NCBI GenBank assembly: GCA_965268555.1
Contig: OZ254174.1
Location: 62,001 to 126,000, forward strand
Origin: AAA044-D11 sp965268555
GTDB taxonomy: Bacteria > Actinomycetota > Actinomycetes > Nanopelagicales > Nanopelagicaceae
Reading direction: 5' to 3'
DNA length: 64,000 nt
A program made the translations under genes and the position numbers. The notes under the pieces are model-generated. The model was given only the letters and a program-made list of their open reading frames with translations, did no database searches and was not told the DNA's origin. The first letter of the stretch is position 1. Every line of letters starts with the position of its first letter. Shown piece after piece: positions 32,297 through 41,502 of the stretch.

Positions 32297-32939
32297 AAAA
32301 GTTTCAGACTTTTATTTTTGGGGCGCCGGCTATCTGCTTTTAATCTGTGCAATTCTCGTTCTTTCATCACCACAGATAACTGATGGAGAAGTTCAGGTCG
32401 TACAGAATGAAGTCAAACCACTACTTTGTTTTAATATAGAAACTTCGGAGCTAAGAACAAGTGATACGGAGAGCGGTTGTATTGCCCCTGAAGAATCACT
32501 TGGAAGCTCACCAATCAATCACACCGAGATGCGTCCTACTCAAATCGATCGAACTTTTGAAGTTAGATTCTTGGCCGCTCAGGCTGCCGCTAAAGAAGCT
32601 GGCTTTAACATTCGGATCACTTCAGGATTTAGAACTCAACAATTGCAAGAAAGACTTTATGCTGATGCGGTTAAGAAATATGGAAGTGAGAGCGAAGCTT
32701 CAAAATGGGTATTACCGAAATATATCTCTCATCATCCTTGGGGAATTGCGATCGATGTTAATTATCCTGGCGACCGAACGGCAGTTAAATGGTTAGAAGA
32801 GAATGGTTCAACCTTTGGCCTTTGTCGCGTATATAAGAACGAATGGTGGCATTTCGAACCAGTTATAGCCCCTGGCGAGCCCTGCCCACCAATGATGGCA
32901 AACGCCCTGGAAAGTCTTCCAGCCCTAGAAGTTAAATAG
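32289..32939 (+). CDS. Membrane-anchored VanY-type D-Ala-D-Ala carboxypeptidase
   Basis: 216 residues. A single N-terminal hydrophobic segment (about residues 12-28) should export and anchor it. The M15B peptidase core shows ITSGFRTQQLQERLY near 115-129, the zinc motif SHHPWGIAIDV near 149-159, and EWWHFEP near 186-192. Known: trims the terminal D-Ala of peptidoglycan stem peptides or cleaves related substrates. It closes the envelope locus operon, overlapping the GDPD stop by eight bases, and converges on manA with an eight-base overlap. Confidence 0.87.
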   Translation: MDKKVSDFYFWGAGYLLLICAILVLSSPQITDGEVQVVQNEVKPLLCFNIETSELRTSDTESGCIAPEESLGSSPINHTEMRPTQIDRTFEVRFLAAQAAAKEAGFNIRITSGFRTQQLQERLYADAVKKYGSESEASKWVLPKYISHHPWGIAIDVNYPGDRTAVKWLEENGSTFGLCRVYKNEWWHFEPVIAPGEPCPPMMANALESLPALEVK

Positions 32940-33957
32940 CTAGCGGCGCATCTTTAGCTAGTGGCGGGCGGCATACAACTCCGCTTGCACCTGTAAGCGT
33001 CCAACTCCCAGCGTTATGTGGAATCAAAATCGCATCGCCCTTAACCGCAGTAATTGCAGAACTATTTTCAAATGCAATATTTCCATTGCCTTCAAGAACC
33101 AACATGATGCTAAATCCAGCTGCAATCTTGCTGTTGTTTCCCGCAAGGTAATCGGCGCGGAAGTATGGATCTGCAACTGCAGTAAATACTGATTGATCTG
33201 AATTACTAAATAGTCGATTAGAGAAAACTAATTTGCTTGCTTCATCTTTCTCAATCGGGGTGTAACGAAGTGCATCTAATACGGTATCAAAACCAAGTCC
33301 GAGATGGCCATCCTTTATGCCATCTACAGCGAAGTCATTCCACTCGAGCAGCGCAGAGAGATCAGTTGGCTCTTGAAGTTCAAGCACGAAAATACCCGCA
33401 CCAATTGCATGTGGAGTTCCGGCAGGAACAAAAACGGTATCTCCAGCTTTAACTTCAAACTTTTGAAGCGAAGCAAGTAAGCCATCGGAATCTAACGCTT
33501 CAACCATCTTTGAAACTTCAGGCTTCTTAAGTTCTTTACTAAAACCTAGACCAACACTGGCACCAGCTGGCGCTTCTAAAATAATCCAAGCTTCTGTCTT
33601 TCCATGTTTCAGCGAAAGATGATCTTTAGCAAACTTACGATTTGGGTGATAGTGAACTGGAAGTCTTTGATCTGGATCTAGTAACTTCATTAGCAGCTCT
33701 GTACTTGCACCAAAGGTGTTTAAATGTTCAGCGCCCAACCATTGTTCTGGATTAGCAATAACTGAATCACGCAGATAACTTCCATCAGAAAGCGTTGATA
33801 GCCCCATTGTTTTCTCACCAAAGCGAGTGGTCATTGAGCCAATCCACTCTTCAGGTCGCATTGGCCCACCAGGACCATTGCGTAGCGCCCCTATTCGGTA
33901 GCCACCTTTATAGAAGTGATCGAATTGGTTAGAGGCGAGTTTCTGAGGAGTAATCAT
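32932..33957 (-). CDS. manA: Mannose-6-phosphate isomerase, class I
   Basis: 341 residues. Zinc-site segments: PVHYHPNRKFAKDHLS (His pair) and TEAWIIL near residues 80-105, then VFVPAGTPHAIG near 178-189, as in ManA-type cupins. Reaction: mannose 6-phosphate to fructose 6-phosphate and back, feeding GDP-mannose and glycan synthesis, which suits the preceding envelope locus. An upstream in-frame extension to 34008 exists, but the ATG at 33957 sits 7 bases after a TAAATT box and gives the better N-terminus. Confidence 0.88.
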   Translation of the reverse strand: MITPQKLASNQFDHFYKGGYRIGALRNGPGGPMRPEEWIGSMTTRFGEKTMGLSTLSDGSYLRDSVIANPEQWLGAEHLNTFGASTELLMKLLDPDQRLPVHYHPNRKFAKDHLSLKHGKTEAWIILEAPAGASVGLGFSKELKKPEVSKMVEALDSDGLLASLQKFEVKAGDTVFVPAGTPHAIGAGIFVLELQEPTDLSALLEWNDFAVDGIKDGHLGLGFDTVLDALRYTPIEKDEASKLVFSNRLFSNSDQSVFTAVADPYFRADYLAGNNSKIAAGFSIMLVLEGNGNIAFENSSAITAVKGDAILIPHNAGSWTLTGASGVVCRPPLAKDAPLAI

Positions 33958-33964
33958 GGATGGC

Positions 33965-33970
33965 AATTTA
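33965..33970 (-). promoter_or_regulatory. Leaderless -10 box of manA
   Basis: TAAATT on the minus strand, then 7 bases, then the manA ATG at 33957. It lies at the very end of the upstream MFS transporter gene, so readthrough from that gene is also possible. Confidence 0.5.
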
Positions 33971-35131
33971 CTATGACAATACTTTTTTTGCACTAACTCC
34001 GAAAACAATTGCCAATACAGCTGGGAGAAGCATCGCCCAGCGTAAGGTGATTAAATCTGAGAGAAAGCCAATTACCGGTGGGCCAATTACGAAGCCAAAG
34101 TATGCAACGCCAGTTACGAGCGCAACGCCTTCGGCGGCTGAGACTTGACCAGAGTATTTATCGTTCGCCAGTTTTCCAGTAGCACTAATCATCATTGGAA
34201 TAACCGTTGATAATCCAATTCCAAGTAAGAACCAACCAATTATTACGCCATAAATATTGCCCGCAAGCAATCCCAAAGCAAGACCAAATCCAGCAATTAA
34301 ACCCGACCAGGTTAATAACCGTACTACGCCAAACTTATGGGCTAGAAAGTCACCAGATAATCTGCCGACAACCATTGTGAATGAGAAGAAAACATAAGGC
34401 AGTGTCGACATGAATACCGACGCGTTATAGCCCTCTCTTGCAAGTACTCCGCCCCAATCACTAGCAGCACCTTCACCTAATGCACCACATAATCCAAGTA
34501 GACCAAGAATTAGGAATTTGCTTGGCGTCTTTCGTTTCTCATGTTTTTCAAATGCATGTTGGTCTGCAGATGCTGGAAGAAACCAATTCCTAGTTATCAA
34601 CGCAATAACAAAGATTAAGAGAGCGACAAATAGGGCATGAAATCGAATTGAAACATTAGTTGTTGCGAGTAAGCCACCAATCGCACCACCGGATAAACCA
34701 CCGATTGACCACATTGCGTGGAAGGTGCTCATAACGCGCTTACCAGCTTTATCTTCTAGCGCTGCGGCATGAGCATTCATTGAAAGATCGTGTATCGACG
34801 ATAAAACGCCATAACCAAATAGGGAGAAGAAAAACCAAGGCAGGTTAAAGAGCAAACCAACAAGTGGAACGGCAAGGGCCAGGGTAAATGCCGCATATTT
34901 TGTTAATGGGCCGCTGCCATATTTTGCCGCGCTTCTACTTGTTGGGCGGAGGGCAGAAAGTACCCCTAGAGATGCACATAGAAGGGCCGCACCAAGAACG
35001 CCATTAGATATTTCAAGTTCGCTTTTAAAATCTGGAATTCGTGAAACGAAGTTTCCAACAGAGAAGCCATTTATAAGGAATGCAATTAAAGTCGCAAGTC
35101 TAGCTTTGCGAAAACCATCATCTTCAAACAT
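33971..35131 (-). CDS. Major facilitator superfamily transporter
   Basis: 386 residues with about twelve hydrophobic segments, the usual MFS layout. Seen: GNFVSRIPDFKSELEIS near residues 26-42, the loop between segments 2 and 3, and GVGLSTVIPM-like stretches in the second half (LLGIGLSTVIPMM). It resembles the Fsr/YbjJ-type 'MFS transporter' proteins that may carry sugars, but the substrate is unassigned. Leaderless promoter (TAGGAT, 6 bases, ATG), divergent from the NCS1 permease gene. Confidence 0.85.
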   Translation of the reverse strand: MFEDDGFRKARLATLIAFLINGFSVGNFVSRIPDFKSELEISNGVLGAALLCASLGVLSALRPTSRSAAKYGSGPLTKYAAFTLALAVPLVGLLFNLPWFFFSLFGYGVLSSIHDLSMNAHAAALEDKAGKRVMSTFHAMWSIGGLSGGAIGGLLATTNVSIRFHALFVALLIFVIALITRNWFLPASADQHAFEKHEKRKTPSKFLILGLLGLCGALGEGAASDWGGVLAREGYNASVFMSTLPYVFFSFTMVVGRLSGDFLAHKFGVVRLLTWSGLIAGFGLALGLLAGNIYGVIIGWFLLGIGLSTVIPMMISATGKLANDKYSGQVSAAEGVALVTGVAYFGFVIGPPVIGFLSDLITLRWAMLLPAVLAIVFGVSAKKVLS

Positions 35132-35137
35132 CGCTCA

Positions 35138-35160
35138 ATCCTATCTACAACCTCTACTCT
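35138..35160. promoter_or_regulatory. Divergent leaderless promoters, MFS and NCS1 genes
   Basis: On the minus strand TAGGAT (35138-35143) ends 6 bases before the MFS ATG. On the plus strand TACTCT (35155-35160) ends 6 bases before the permease ATG at 35167. The start codons are only 35 bases apart, as in the kynU/ABC-F pair. Confidence 0.65.
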
Positions 35161-35166
35161 TTACCC

Positions 35167-36573
35167 ATGTTAGAAATGAATGGCACAAATTTTATTGCCG
35201 AAAATGAACGCAGTGGAACTCCAAGATCATTGTTCTGGCCTTGGGCAGCCGCGAATGTTTCGCTACTTGCACTTTCCTATGGTTCATTCTTTCTAGGTTT
35301 TGGCATCTCATTTTGGCAAGCAACCTTTGCTGCGTTAGTAGGAACTGTTGCTTCATTCTTTCTTGTTGGAGTTAGTTCACTTGCAGGTAAACGCGCAAAC
35401 GCACCAACCATGACACTTTCGCGTGCTGCATTTGGAGTTAAAGGAAATATTGTTCCAGGGCTCCTTTCATATCTAATTTTCGTTGGCTGGGAGACAGTAT
35501 TAGTCTCACTTGCAACACTTGCAACTGAAACTGTTCTAACAAGAGTCGGAAATATCGAACCAAATATCTCTAGAATTCTGGGTTTCTCGATTGCTGCGGG
35601 GCTAACTATTTTTGGCGGAGTCTTAGGTTTTCAAGTAATTATGAGGCTGCAAAAAGTTTTAACTATTGCAACAGTAGTACTAACTATTGGCTACATATTT
35701 TTAACAGCAGATCAAGTTAATTGGAGCCAAGTCTCTGCTATTCCTGGTGGAAACATCGAGGCTTTCTTAGGCGCTTTAATCTTCGGAATTACTGGAATCG
35801 GATTGGGTTGGGTAAATGCCGCCGCCGACTATTCAAGATATTTGCCCCGCAGCGCCTCTAGTAAAGGCGTAATTGGCTGGACAGTTTTTGGTGCATCAAT
35901 AGTTCCCGTTGTTCTAGTTATCTATGGCTCACTTTTAGCTGGAAGCAGCAAAGAGTTAGGGGAAGCTATTGCGACTGATCCAATCGGTGCACTCACAACT
36001 TTGGTCCCAACTTGGTATCTAATTCCATTCGCTGTTGTGGCAATTCTTGGACTTATTGGCGGTGCAATTCTTGATCTCTACTCTTCCGGAATTACTTTGG
36101 TTTCTGTAGGCCTACCCGTGAAACGACATATTGCAGCTTCTATTGATGCGGTGATTATGACAATTGGAACAATTTATGTTGTTTGGATTGCTGGAGATTT
36201 CTTTGGACCTTTCCAAGGATTTCTAATCACGCTCGGAGTTCCGATCGCAGTTTGGTCTGCGATATTTGTGGCAGATGTTGTGATGCGAAAGAAAGATTAT
36301 GCAGAAGCAGAATTGTTTAACCCACAAGGCAGATACGGCGCATGGAATTTAAGATCACTTGGTTTAATTGCAATTGGTTCAGTTGTTGGCTGGGGCTTTG
36401 TTACGAATACCTTTGCGAGTTGGTTATCTTGGCAAGGTTATTTCTTGAATTTGATCGGCGGAAAGAGCGGGCCCTGGGCTTACTCAAATATCGGCGTAAT
36501 CATTGCGCTGGTAATTGGATTCTTCGGGCACATCCTTTTATCTCGTAACCAAATCGCTGCACAGGAGAAATAA
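35167..36573 (+). CDS. NCS1 family nucleobase (purine-cytosine) permease
   Basis: 468 residues and about twelve hydrophobic segments. Family landmarks: SRAAFGVKGN near residues 84-93, LGWVNAAADYSRYLPR near 217-232 and LDLYSSGITLVSVGLP near 305-320. Known: NCS1 carriers import cytosine, purines, allantoin or thiamine-like compounds with H+ or Na+. The salvage genes upp, hpt and guaB1 in this window fit a nucleobase substrate (inference). It is a single gene with its own promoter and a strong terminator after it. Confidence 0.88.
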   Translation: MLEMNGTNFIAENERSGTPRSLFWPWAAANVSLLALSYGSFFLGFGISFWQATFAALVGTVASFFLVGVSSLAGKRANAPTMTLSRAAFGVKGNIVPGLLSYLIFVGWETVLVSLATLATETVLTRVGNIEPNISRILGFSIAAGLTIFGGVLGFQVIMRLQKVLTIATVVLTIGYIFLTADQVNWSQVSAIPGGNIEAFLGALIFGITGIGLGWVNAAADYSRYLPRSASSKGVIGWTVFGASIVPVVLVIYGSLLAGSSKELGEAIATDPIGALTTLVPTWYLIPFAVVAILGLIGGAILDLYSSGITLVSVGLPVKRHIAASIDAVIMTIGTIYVVWIAGDFFGPFQGFLITLGVPIAVWSAIFVADVVMRKKDYAEAELFNPQGRYGAWNLRSLGLIAIGSVVGWGFVTNTFASWLSWQGYFLNLIGGKSGPWAYSNIGVIIALVIGFFGHILLSRNQIAAQEK

Positions 36574-36576
36574 AAA

Positions 36577-36599
36577 AGCCCCGCAAAAATCGCGGGGCT
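36577..36599. terminator. Bidirectional intrinsic terminator between NCS1 and ctaE genes
   Basis: Perfect 8-bp inverted repeat AGCCCCGC / GCGGGGCT around a short A/T-rich loop. On the minus strand the stem is followed at once by TTTTTTA, a textbook terminator for the cytochrome oxidase operon. On the plus strand the T-run is delayed (CTTAACTTTTTT), so termination there is likely but weaker. Confidence 0.9.
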
Positions 36600-36613
36600 C
36601 TTAACTTTTTTCT

Positions 36614-37210
36614 TTAAATAAATGAAGTAGTAATTGCACAAGCGATTCCAGAAACTGCAATCCAGGTAAACCAAGATGCTGCAGTTCTAATTCGCCATGA
36701 TTCAAGAATTGGATTCACATTTGCTCTACGGCTTCTAAGTACTAAACCGAGTGCAATAAATCCAGCAACGATGTAGTGGAACATATTTGCGCCGGCAATT
36801 ACTGTCCAACAAGATGCGTACGCACCTTCAAATGCCCCAGACTCCTTATCAATAAATGGCATATTTGCTAGTTGGTGGAATTGGTAATAACCACCATACA
36901 AATATGCGGCCAAAGTTATGAGTGAGAAACTTCCTTGATGGCTTGGATCGCGTTGTGCGAGTTTATGAACAAGGGCACCTACAACTAATGGGAGCACTGC
37001 CAACCAACCAGAAGAAACGCTAAAGGTGTGGCCCTCCTTTGGAATCCAGCCACCATTTTGATCAAGGTTGCGAAGATAGAAGTAGGAGAAAATCATGCCG
37101 AAAACAAAAGCACCATCGGCAACAATTAGTAGTCGAACACCTAAACGTTCACGGCGTCCAACAACTTCTGGTGCATCGTGATGGACGTGGAATTTAGTAT
37201 CGCTTGACAT
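36614..37210 (-). CDS. ctaE: Cytochrome c oxidase subunit III
   Basis: 198 residues with five hydrophobic segments, the short form of COX3 common in actinobacteria. Seen: GRRERLGVRLLIVADGAFVF near the N-terminus, FEGAYASCWTVIAGANMFHY near residues 125-145 and ESWRIRTAASWFTWIAV near the end. It stabilises subunits I and II of the aa3-type oxidase. Its start overlaps the ctaD stop by one base. It is the last gene before the terminator. Confidence 0.92.
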   Translation of the reverse strand: MSSDTKFHVHHDAPEVVGRRERLGVRLLIVADGAFVFGMIFSYFYLRNLDQNGGWIPKEGHTFSVSSGWLAVLPLVVGALVHKLAQRDPSHQGSFSLITLAAYLYGGYYQFHQLANMPFIDKESGAFEGAYASCWTVIAGANMFHYIVAGFIALGLVLRSRRANVNPILESWRIRTAASWFTWIAVSGIACAITTSFI

Positions 37211-39072
37211 TATTTTGCACTCCTTCCATATCCATATGGATCGCTAGTTACAACTGGTGGGGTATCAAAGTTAACCAATGGGACTGGATAAGGAACTGTC
37301 CACTCCAAAGTCTTTGCGCCCCATGGGTTCATTGGCGCGATCTTTCCGTGACGCCATGAATGAATTACTGCCCAGAGCAGAATTATGAAACCAATTCCAA
37401 TTGAGTAAGCACCGATTGTGCTGACCATGTTGGAAGTTGCAAATTGCTCTGCATAATCAACGACACGACGTGGTTGGCCTTCTGCGCCCGCAATGAACAT
37501 TCCGAGATACAGAACTTGGAAACCAATTTGTACTAACCAGAATGAGATATAGCTAGCACGTTCGTGCAACATATGGCCTGTCATCTTTGGATACCAGTAT
37601 GAAAGTCCAGCAACTGCGCCAGTAAGTGCGGCGCCCATTAACGTGTAATGGAAGTGTGCAGTTACATACATTGATCCATGGAGATACATATCTGCTGGAA
37701 CATCTGAAAGATAAAGACCGGTGATTCCACCAACCAACATATTCCAAAGGAAGGCATAAACACCAAGCATTGGAACCTTCAGCCAAGGCTTGCCATTCCA
37801 AAGTGTTCCCAAAATAACTAGGAAGATAAGTCCGGTAGGAACTGAAATCATTTCAGTTGTAACCATGAATGGTCCGTTAAGCATTGGCATCCAACCAGAG
37901 ATGTACATATGGTGGGCCCAAACCAGAATAGATAGTCCGGTGATTCCAGCAAAGCCAACTATTGCTGCGGTGTAAGAGAAGAGTGGTTTGCGAACGAATA
38001 CCGGAACAACTTCCATAATGATTGCAACTCCAGGAATCAGAATTACATAAACTTCAGGGTGTCCCATAATCCAGAACAAGTGTGCATATAGCCAACCGGT
38101 ACCACCGACATTTGCATCGAAGAATCCAGTTAAGAACGAACGATCCATCGCCGTCATAATCATTGAGAGCATGAAGGTTGGGAAGGCAGGTATAGCAAGA
38201 GCAACAGAAACTGTTGCACCAATCACGAAGATTGGAACGCGATTCCATGTCATTCCTTTAGCGCGCATTGTCACAACAGTTGCAGTGATATTTGCACCAG
38301 CAATTGCTGTTGAAACCGCAAAGATGATAATTGTTGCAATAAACGCATTCATTCCAGGACCAGCTTGGACACTGAGTGGCGCGTATGCAGTCCATCCTGT
38401 TGGAATTCCACCTAAGAACCATGCGCTACATAGAACTGGAATCGCGGTAAATAGAACCCACCACGAAAGTGCATTCAACCTTGGGAAAGCCATATCGGCC
38501 GCACCAATCATGATTGGCATAATGAAGTTACCGAAAGGTCCGGTAGCAACAATGATCATTGCAACAATCATTGTGATTCCGTGCAACCCTACAAGTGAGT
38601 TATAAACAGATGGTGTGATGAAGTGCCCACCAGGGTTGGCTAGATCGGTACGAATCATCATCGCCATTGAACCGCCAACGGCGAGCATTGCAATTACGCC
38701 CCATAGATATTGAATACCAACCACTTTATGGTCAGTGCAATATTTGAAATAGCGCTTGATACCTTGGCCATCGCCAGCCATGTATAGCTGTTCTTCGGCA
38801 GTTAAATCTTTTCCAATTAACCAGCGAATTGGTCCAATGAATGCACCGATGCCCACAAGGAATCCAATGCTCCACATAAACATGGTTGCAAGAAGAACTT
38901 GGTTGTGGAGATGATAAACACTGGTATCAACAACTTTTGCCAGTCCTTTGTAGGTTGCAACCGCAAAGATTATTCCAACGATTAATCCAGTTCCGGCATT
39001 TAATCGAGTAATCAAACTATTTTTTGGATTTGGAATAGGTCGTGTTCCAACGTGTTGGTCAAGTGTTGTCAT
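37210..39072 (-). CDS. ctaD: Cytochrome c oxidase subunit I
   Basis: 620 residues with twelve or more membrane segments. Haem and CuB ligands visible: GLHGITMIVAM (haem a His), FWIMGHPEVYVLI-like stretch (FWIMGHPEVYV, His-Tyr crosslink pair), WAHHMYISG (CuB His pair) and HFHYTLMG (haem a3/a His pair). It reduces O2 to water and pumps protons. The ATG at 39072 overlaps the ctaC stop (ATGA) and follows a strong Shine-Dalgarno AGGAGGT at 8 bases; a longer in-frame extension to 39102 is less likely. Confidence 0.97.
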   Translation of the reverse strand: MTTLDQHVGTRPIPNPKNSLITRLNAGTGLIVGIIFAVATYKGLAKVVDTSVYHLHNQVLLATMFMWSIGFLVGIGAFIGPIRWLIGKDLTAEEQLYMAGDGQGIKRYFKYCTDHKVVGIQYLWGVIAMLAVGGSMAMMIRTDLANPGGHFITPSVYNSLVGLHGITMIVAMIIVATGPFGNFIMPIMIGAADMAFPRLNALSWWVLFTAIPVLCSAWFLGGIPTGWTAYAPLSVQAGPGMNAFIATIIIFAVSTAIAGANITATVVTMRAKGMTWNRVPIFVIGATVSVALAIPAFPTFMLSMIMTAMDRSFLTGFFDANVGGTGWLYAHLFWIMGHPEVYVILIPGVAIIMEVVPVFVRKPLFSYTAAIVGFAGITGLSILVWAHHMYISGWMPMLNGPFMVTTEMISVPTGLIFLVILGTLWNGKPWLKVPMLGVYAFLWNMLVGGITGLYLSDVPADMYLHGSMYVTAHFHYTLMGAALTGAVAGLSYWYPKMTGHMLHERASYISFWLVQIGFQVLYLGMFIAGAEGQPRRVVDYAEQFATSNMVSTIGAYSIGIGFIILLWAVIHSWRHGKIAPMNPWGAKTLEWTVPYPVPLVNFDTPPVVTSDPYGYGRSAK

Positions 39073-39860
39073 GCGGTGTGACCTCCTTGTGCAATTACCC
39101 AATTATCAAAGTCTGCTTTTTTCATAACTTCACCCGTGGTCTCCATGTATGCGTGATACAAGCCGCAAAGTTCTGCGCACTTAACATCAAATTCCCCAAG
39201 CTTTGTTGGAGTTGTGTCTGCAAGAGTCTCGGCTAATTTATTCGCATCAACTTTCACGCCAAGTTGTACTGGCCAGAAAGAGTGGTTTACATCGACAGAT
39301 ATAACATGAAAAGCAACTGGTCTATTAATAGGCAACATAAGTTCGTGACTTTGTACTCCAAGTTCTGGATATTCAAAGGACCAAACCCACTGGTTCCCAA
39401 CGACATTTACAACCATCGCATCCTCAGCATGCTTTGCTGTTGCGATAGAAGATGAATTCATCTCAGTTATTCCATAGATAACCGCAACCAACGCCAACAA
39501 GCTAGTCACAACGGACCAACCGAGAACAACCGGTCCATTAGTACGTGTTGCTGGGCCATCAGGTGGTGGCGTATCTCCGCTGTGGCGATTTAAGAATGTG
39601 TAGAGAGCGATTCCAAGAACTACTCCACAAACTGGTGCAGCGATCCAAGTGAAAACAACCATTAAGCGTTCGATCGCTTTCATATCGGTGCTCATGATGG
39701 TTGGCATCCATTGGGTATAGAACTTGCCGCCAAGAATTACAAAAACCAGGGTGATTAATACACCGAAAATAGTTGATTGAATAACATCTGAACGCTTAAA
39801 GAATTTAGTTAACCGAGCTCCAGGAGTTGGTTTTAAATCTACGTTGTCATGTTCGCTCAT
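39069..39860 (-). CDS. ctaC: Cytochrome c oxidase subunit II
   Basis: 263 residues: an N-terminal region with two membrane helices (about residues 30-50 and 70-87, plus another near 115-130), then the CuA cupredoxin domain with VNHSFWPVQ (His ligand) and the full CuA set CAELCGLYHAYM near 230-241. It accepts electrons from cytochrome c or the bc1 complex. Unlike classic actinobacterial CtaC it shows no obvious lipobox. Start and stop both overlap neighbouring genes by four bases (ATGA), giving a tightly coupled operon. Confidence 0.95.
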   Translation of the reverse strand: MSEHDNVDLKPTPGARLTKFFKRSDVIQSTIFGVLITLVFVILGGKFYTQWMPTIMSTDMKAIERLMVVFTWIAAPVCGVVLGIALYTFLNRHSGDTPPPDGPATRTNGPVVLGWSVVTSLLALVAVIYGITEMNSSSIATAKHAEDAMVVNVVGNQWVWSFEYPELGVQSHELMLPINRPVAFHVISVDVNHSFWPVQLGVKVDANKLAETLADTTPTKLGEFDVKCAELCGLYHAYMETTGEVMKKADFDNWVIAQGGHTA

Positions 39861-40591
39861 GCTTTGACCGTTACCTTTCCTGACATATATCCGTAAGCGC
39901 TCATCGCGGCTCCGAATTTGGCGTAGGTATCGTCACCGCAAGGGAATTCGCAGTTCCAGACATATTCGCCGGCACCCTTAGTTATGAAAGAAAAAGTAAT
40001 TGTGTGGCCCTTGAAATTTGTATTCGGATCTTTTGTTGGAACCCAACCAGTCTCTTCATCTTCTTCAACGCGAAGAAGTGGAACACTCACATAAAGCGGA
40101 TCTTGAGTAGAGGTTGGAATTCCGTGCAAAGTCCAAGTGTGTTGGATTTTGTTATAAGGCAATGAAGTGATGTCTTCGCCATCTATATTCACGGTTCCGC
40201 CAACAGTTCCCACAACTTTTCCAAAGTATGGATTGTTAAGTTCTTCGCCACCGTCATAGCCATGGATTGTCATTGTGACGTAGGTATTCGCTGGAAGTAT
40301 CAAATGATTTGATGGACCATATTGCACCCAGTCATTTTTGTTTCCATCAAAGCCATCGGCATGGGCTTGTTCTTTATCTGCGTAGACACCCATGGTCAGT
40401 GATGCTTTTGGATAAACCTTGCCATCAACCGTGATGGTGTCAGCTTCTTTAGTCGCAACTAAAGTTCCATTCGGATCGGCGCTAAGTTTGTGAAGTAGGG
40501 CTCCCACTCCAACAACAACGGCAACCGAAAGAATCGTTGCGAGTGTGGCGCTCGCGAGTCGTTTTCCGGATGTCATATTTGAACTTGCCAT
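39857..40591 (-). CDS. Membrane-anchored cupredoxin-like protein heading the oxidase operon
   Basis: 244 residues. One N-terminal hydrophobic segment (about residues 13-32) should anchor it outside the membrane. The body is cupredoxin-like, with HTWTLHGIP near residue 150 and a CuA-like WNCEFPCGDDTYAKFGAAM near 213-231. The two Cys (C-x3-C) are spaced as in CuA, but the following His at the usual spacing is missing and the Met is farther away. It may be a copper carrier for oxidase assembly, an electron mediator, or a diverged subunit II. It is co-transcribed with ctaC (ATGA overlap), has a good Shine-Dalgarno GGAGAGG, and I do not recognise a named family. Confidence 0.75.
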   Translation of the reverse strand: MASSNMTSGKRLASATLATILSVAVVVGVGALLHKLSADPNGTLVATKEADTITVDGKVYPKASLTMGVYADKEQAHADGFDGNKNDWVQYGPSNHLILPANTYVTMTIHGYDGGEELNNPYFGKVVGTVGGTVNIDGEDITSLPYNKIQHTWTLHGIPTSTQDPLYVSVPLLRVEEDEETGWVPTKDPNTNFKGHTITFSFITKGAGEYVWNCEFPCGDDTYAKFGAAMSAYGYMSGKVTVKA

Positions 40592-40722
40592 ATGTTTTTA
40601 CCTCTCCGTAATCTGCGCATTCAATGAAGGTGCAATAATGTGAGTCAGGTTACGCTCGAGGAGTACCGTTGGTAAGGGTTTATTGAGGTTTTTTTCAGTT
40701 ATTTTTAAGAATCGAGGCGGCG

Positions 40723-41502
40723 ATGAGTGTTAGCCCTCTTTGGGACCTCTTCTTTGCTTCCGCGCTCATCGCCAAAGGGTGTTGGTATTTCCTTGAGCGC
40801 CCATCCACCCACAGCGTCTCAAGGCTGCGCCAGCTCTCCTTCTATTCTGGGATCTCTCTTGCCTTTGCCCTTCTAGTAGGGCCAATTGCTCACGCTGCGA
40901 TAGACACTTTCTGGATACATATGGTCCAACACGTTGGCCTGATGATGTTGATTTCGCCGCTGATTGTTCTCGGATCGCCAATTAAGGTTTTAGTGAATTC
41001 CAGAGATCATCGAGTTAAAAATATCATCTTAGGAATTGGCAGAAATATTTTCATTCGCCAACTATTCCGCCCAGAAGTCGGATTCCTAATTTTTCTTACC
41101 ATTCTTATTCTTACGCATTTTTCACCACTTGCTGATGCCGGAATGGTTAATCCAAACGTTCATGAATTTGAATTAGTTCTCTTCTTAGTAGGAGGCTTTA
41201 TTTATTACTACCCAGTTATTTCTGGTAATCCACAACCCTTCAACGTCCCATACGCGGCTCGCGTGCTCTCACTATTTGCGATGATGCTTCCAGAGACAAT
41301 GACGGGATTCTTTCTATACTCTGGAAATAAATTACTTCATGATGTTCCTATGAAAATGTCTGCGTCAAACGGAATTGCTGATCAGCACCAAGGTGGCGCA
41401 ATCATGTGGGCGATGGGAATGCTCATTGATGCAATCTGGATTTCGATGGCGGCATATGAGTGGATTGCTAATGAAAAGCGAAATGCAGACGCAGATGACT
41501 AA
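40723..41502 (+). CDS. ctaG: CtaG-like cytochrome oxidase assembly membrane protein
   Basis: 259 residues with about seven hydrophobic segments. Seen: HMVQHVGLMMLISPLIVLGSP near residues 67-87 and the late DQHQGGAIMWAMGM near 221-234, both typical of the CtaG (caa3_CtaG) family. Known: needed for copper insertion or assembly of cytochrome c oxidase in Bacillus. Divergent from the oxidase operon, with 131 bases between; that gap holds a purine-rich GAGGCGG Shine-Dalgarno sequence for this gene, and I see no clear -10 box by eye. Confidence 0.85.
   Translation: MSVSPLWDLFFASALIAKGCWYFLERPSTHSVSRLRQLSFYSGISLAFALLVGPIAHAAIDTFWIHMVQHVGLMMLISPLIVLGSPIKVLVNSRDHRVKNIILGIGRNIFIRQLFRPEVGFLIFLTILILTHFSPLADAGMVNPNVHEFELVLFLVGGFIYYYPVISGNPQPFNVPYAARVLSLFAMMLPETMTGFFLYSGNKLLHDVPMKMSASNGIADQHQGGAIMWAMGMLIDAIWISMAAYEWIANEKRNADADD

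Noticed and set aside
38171..38605. 144-codon plus-strand open frame inside ctaD
   Set aside because: Antisense to conserved membrane helices of subunit I; its hydrophobic look is a by-product of the helix codons.
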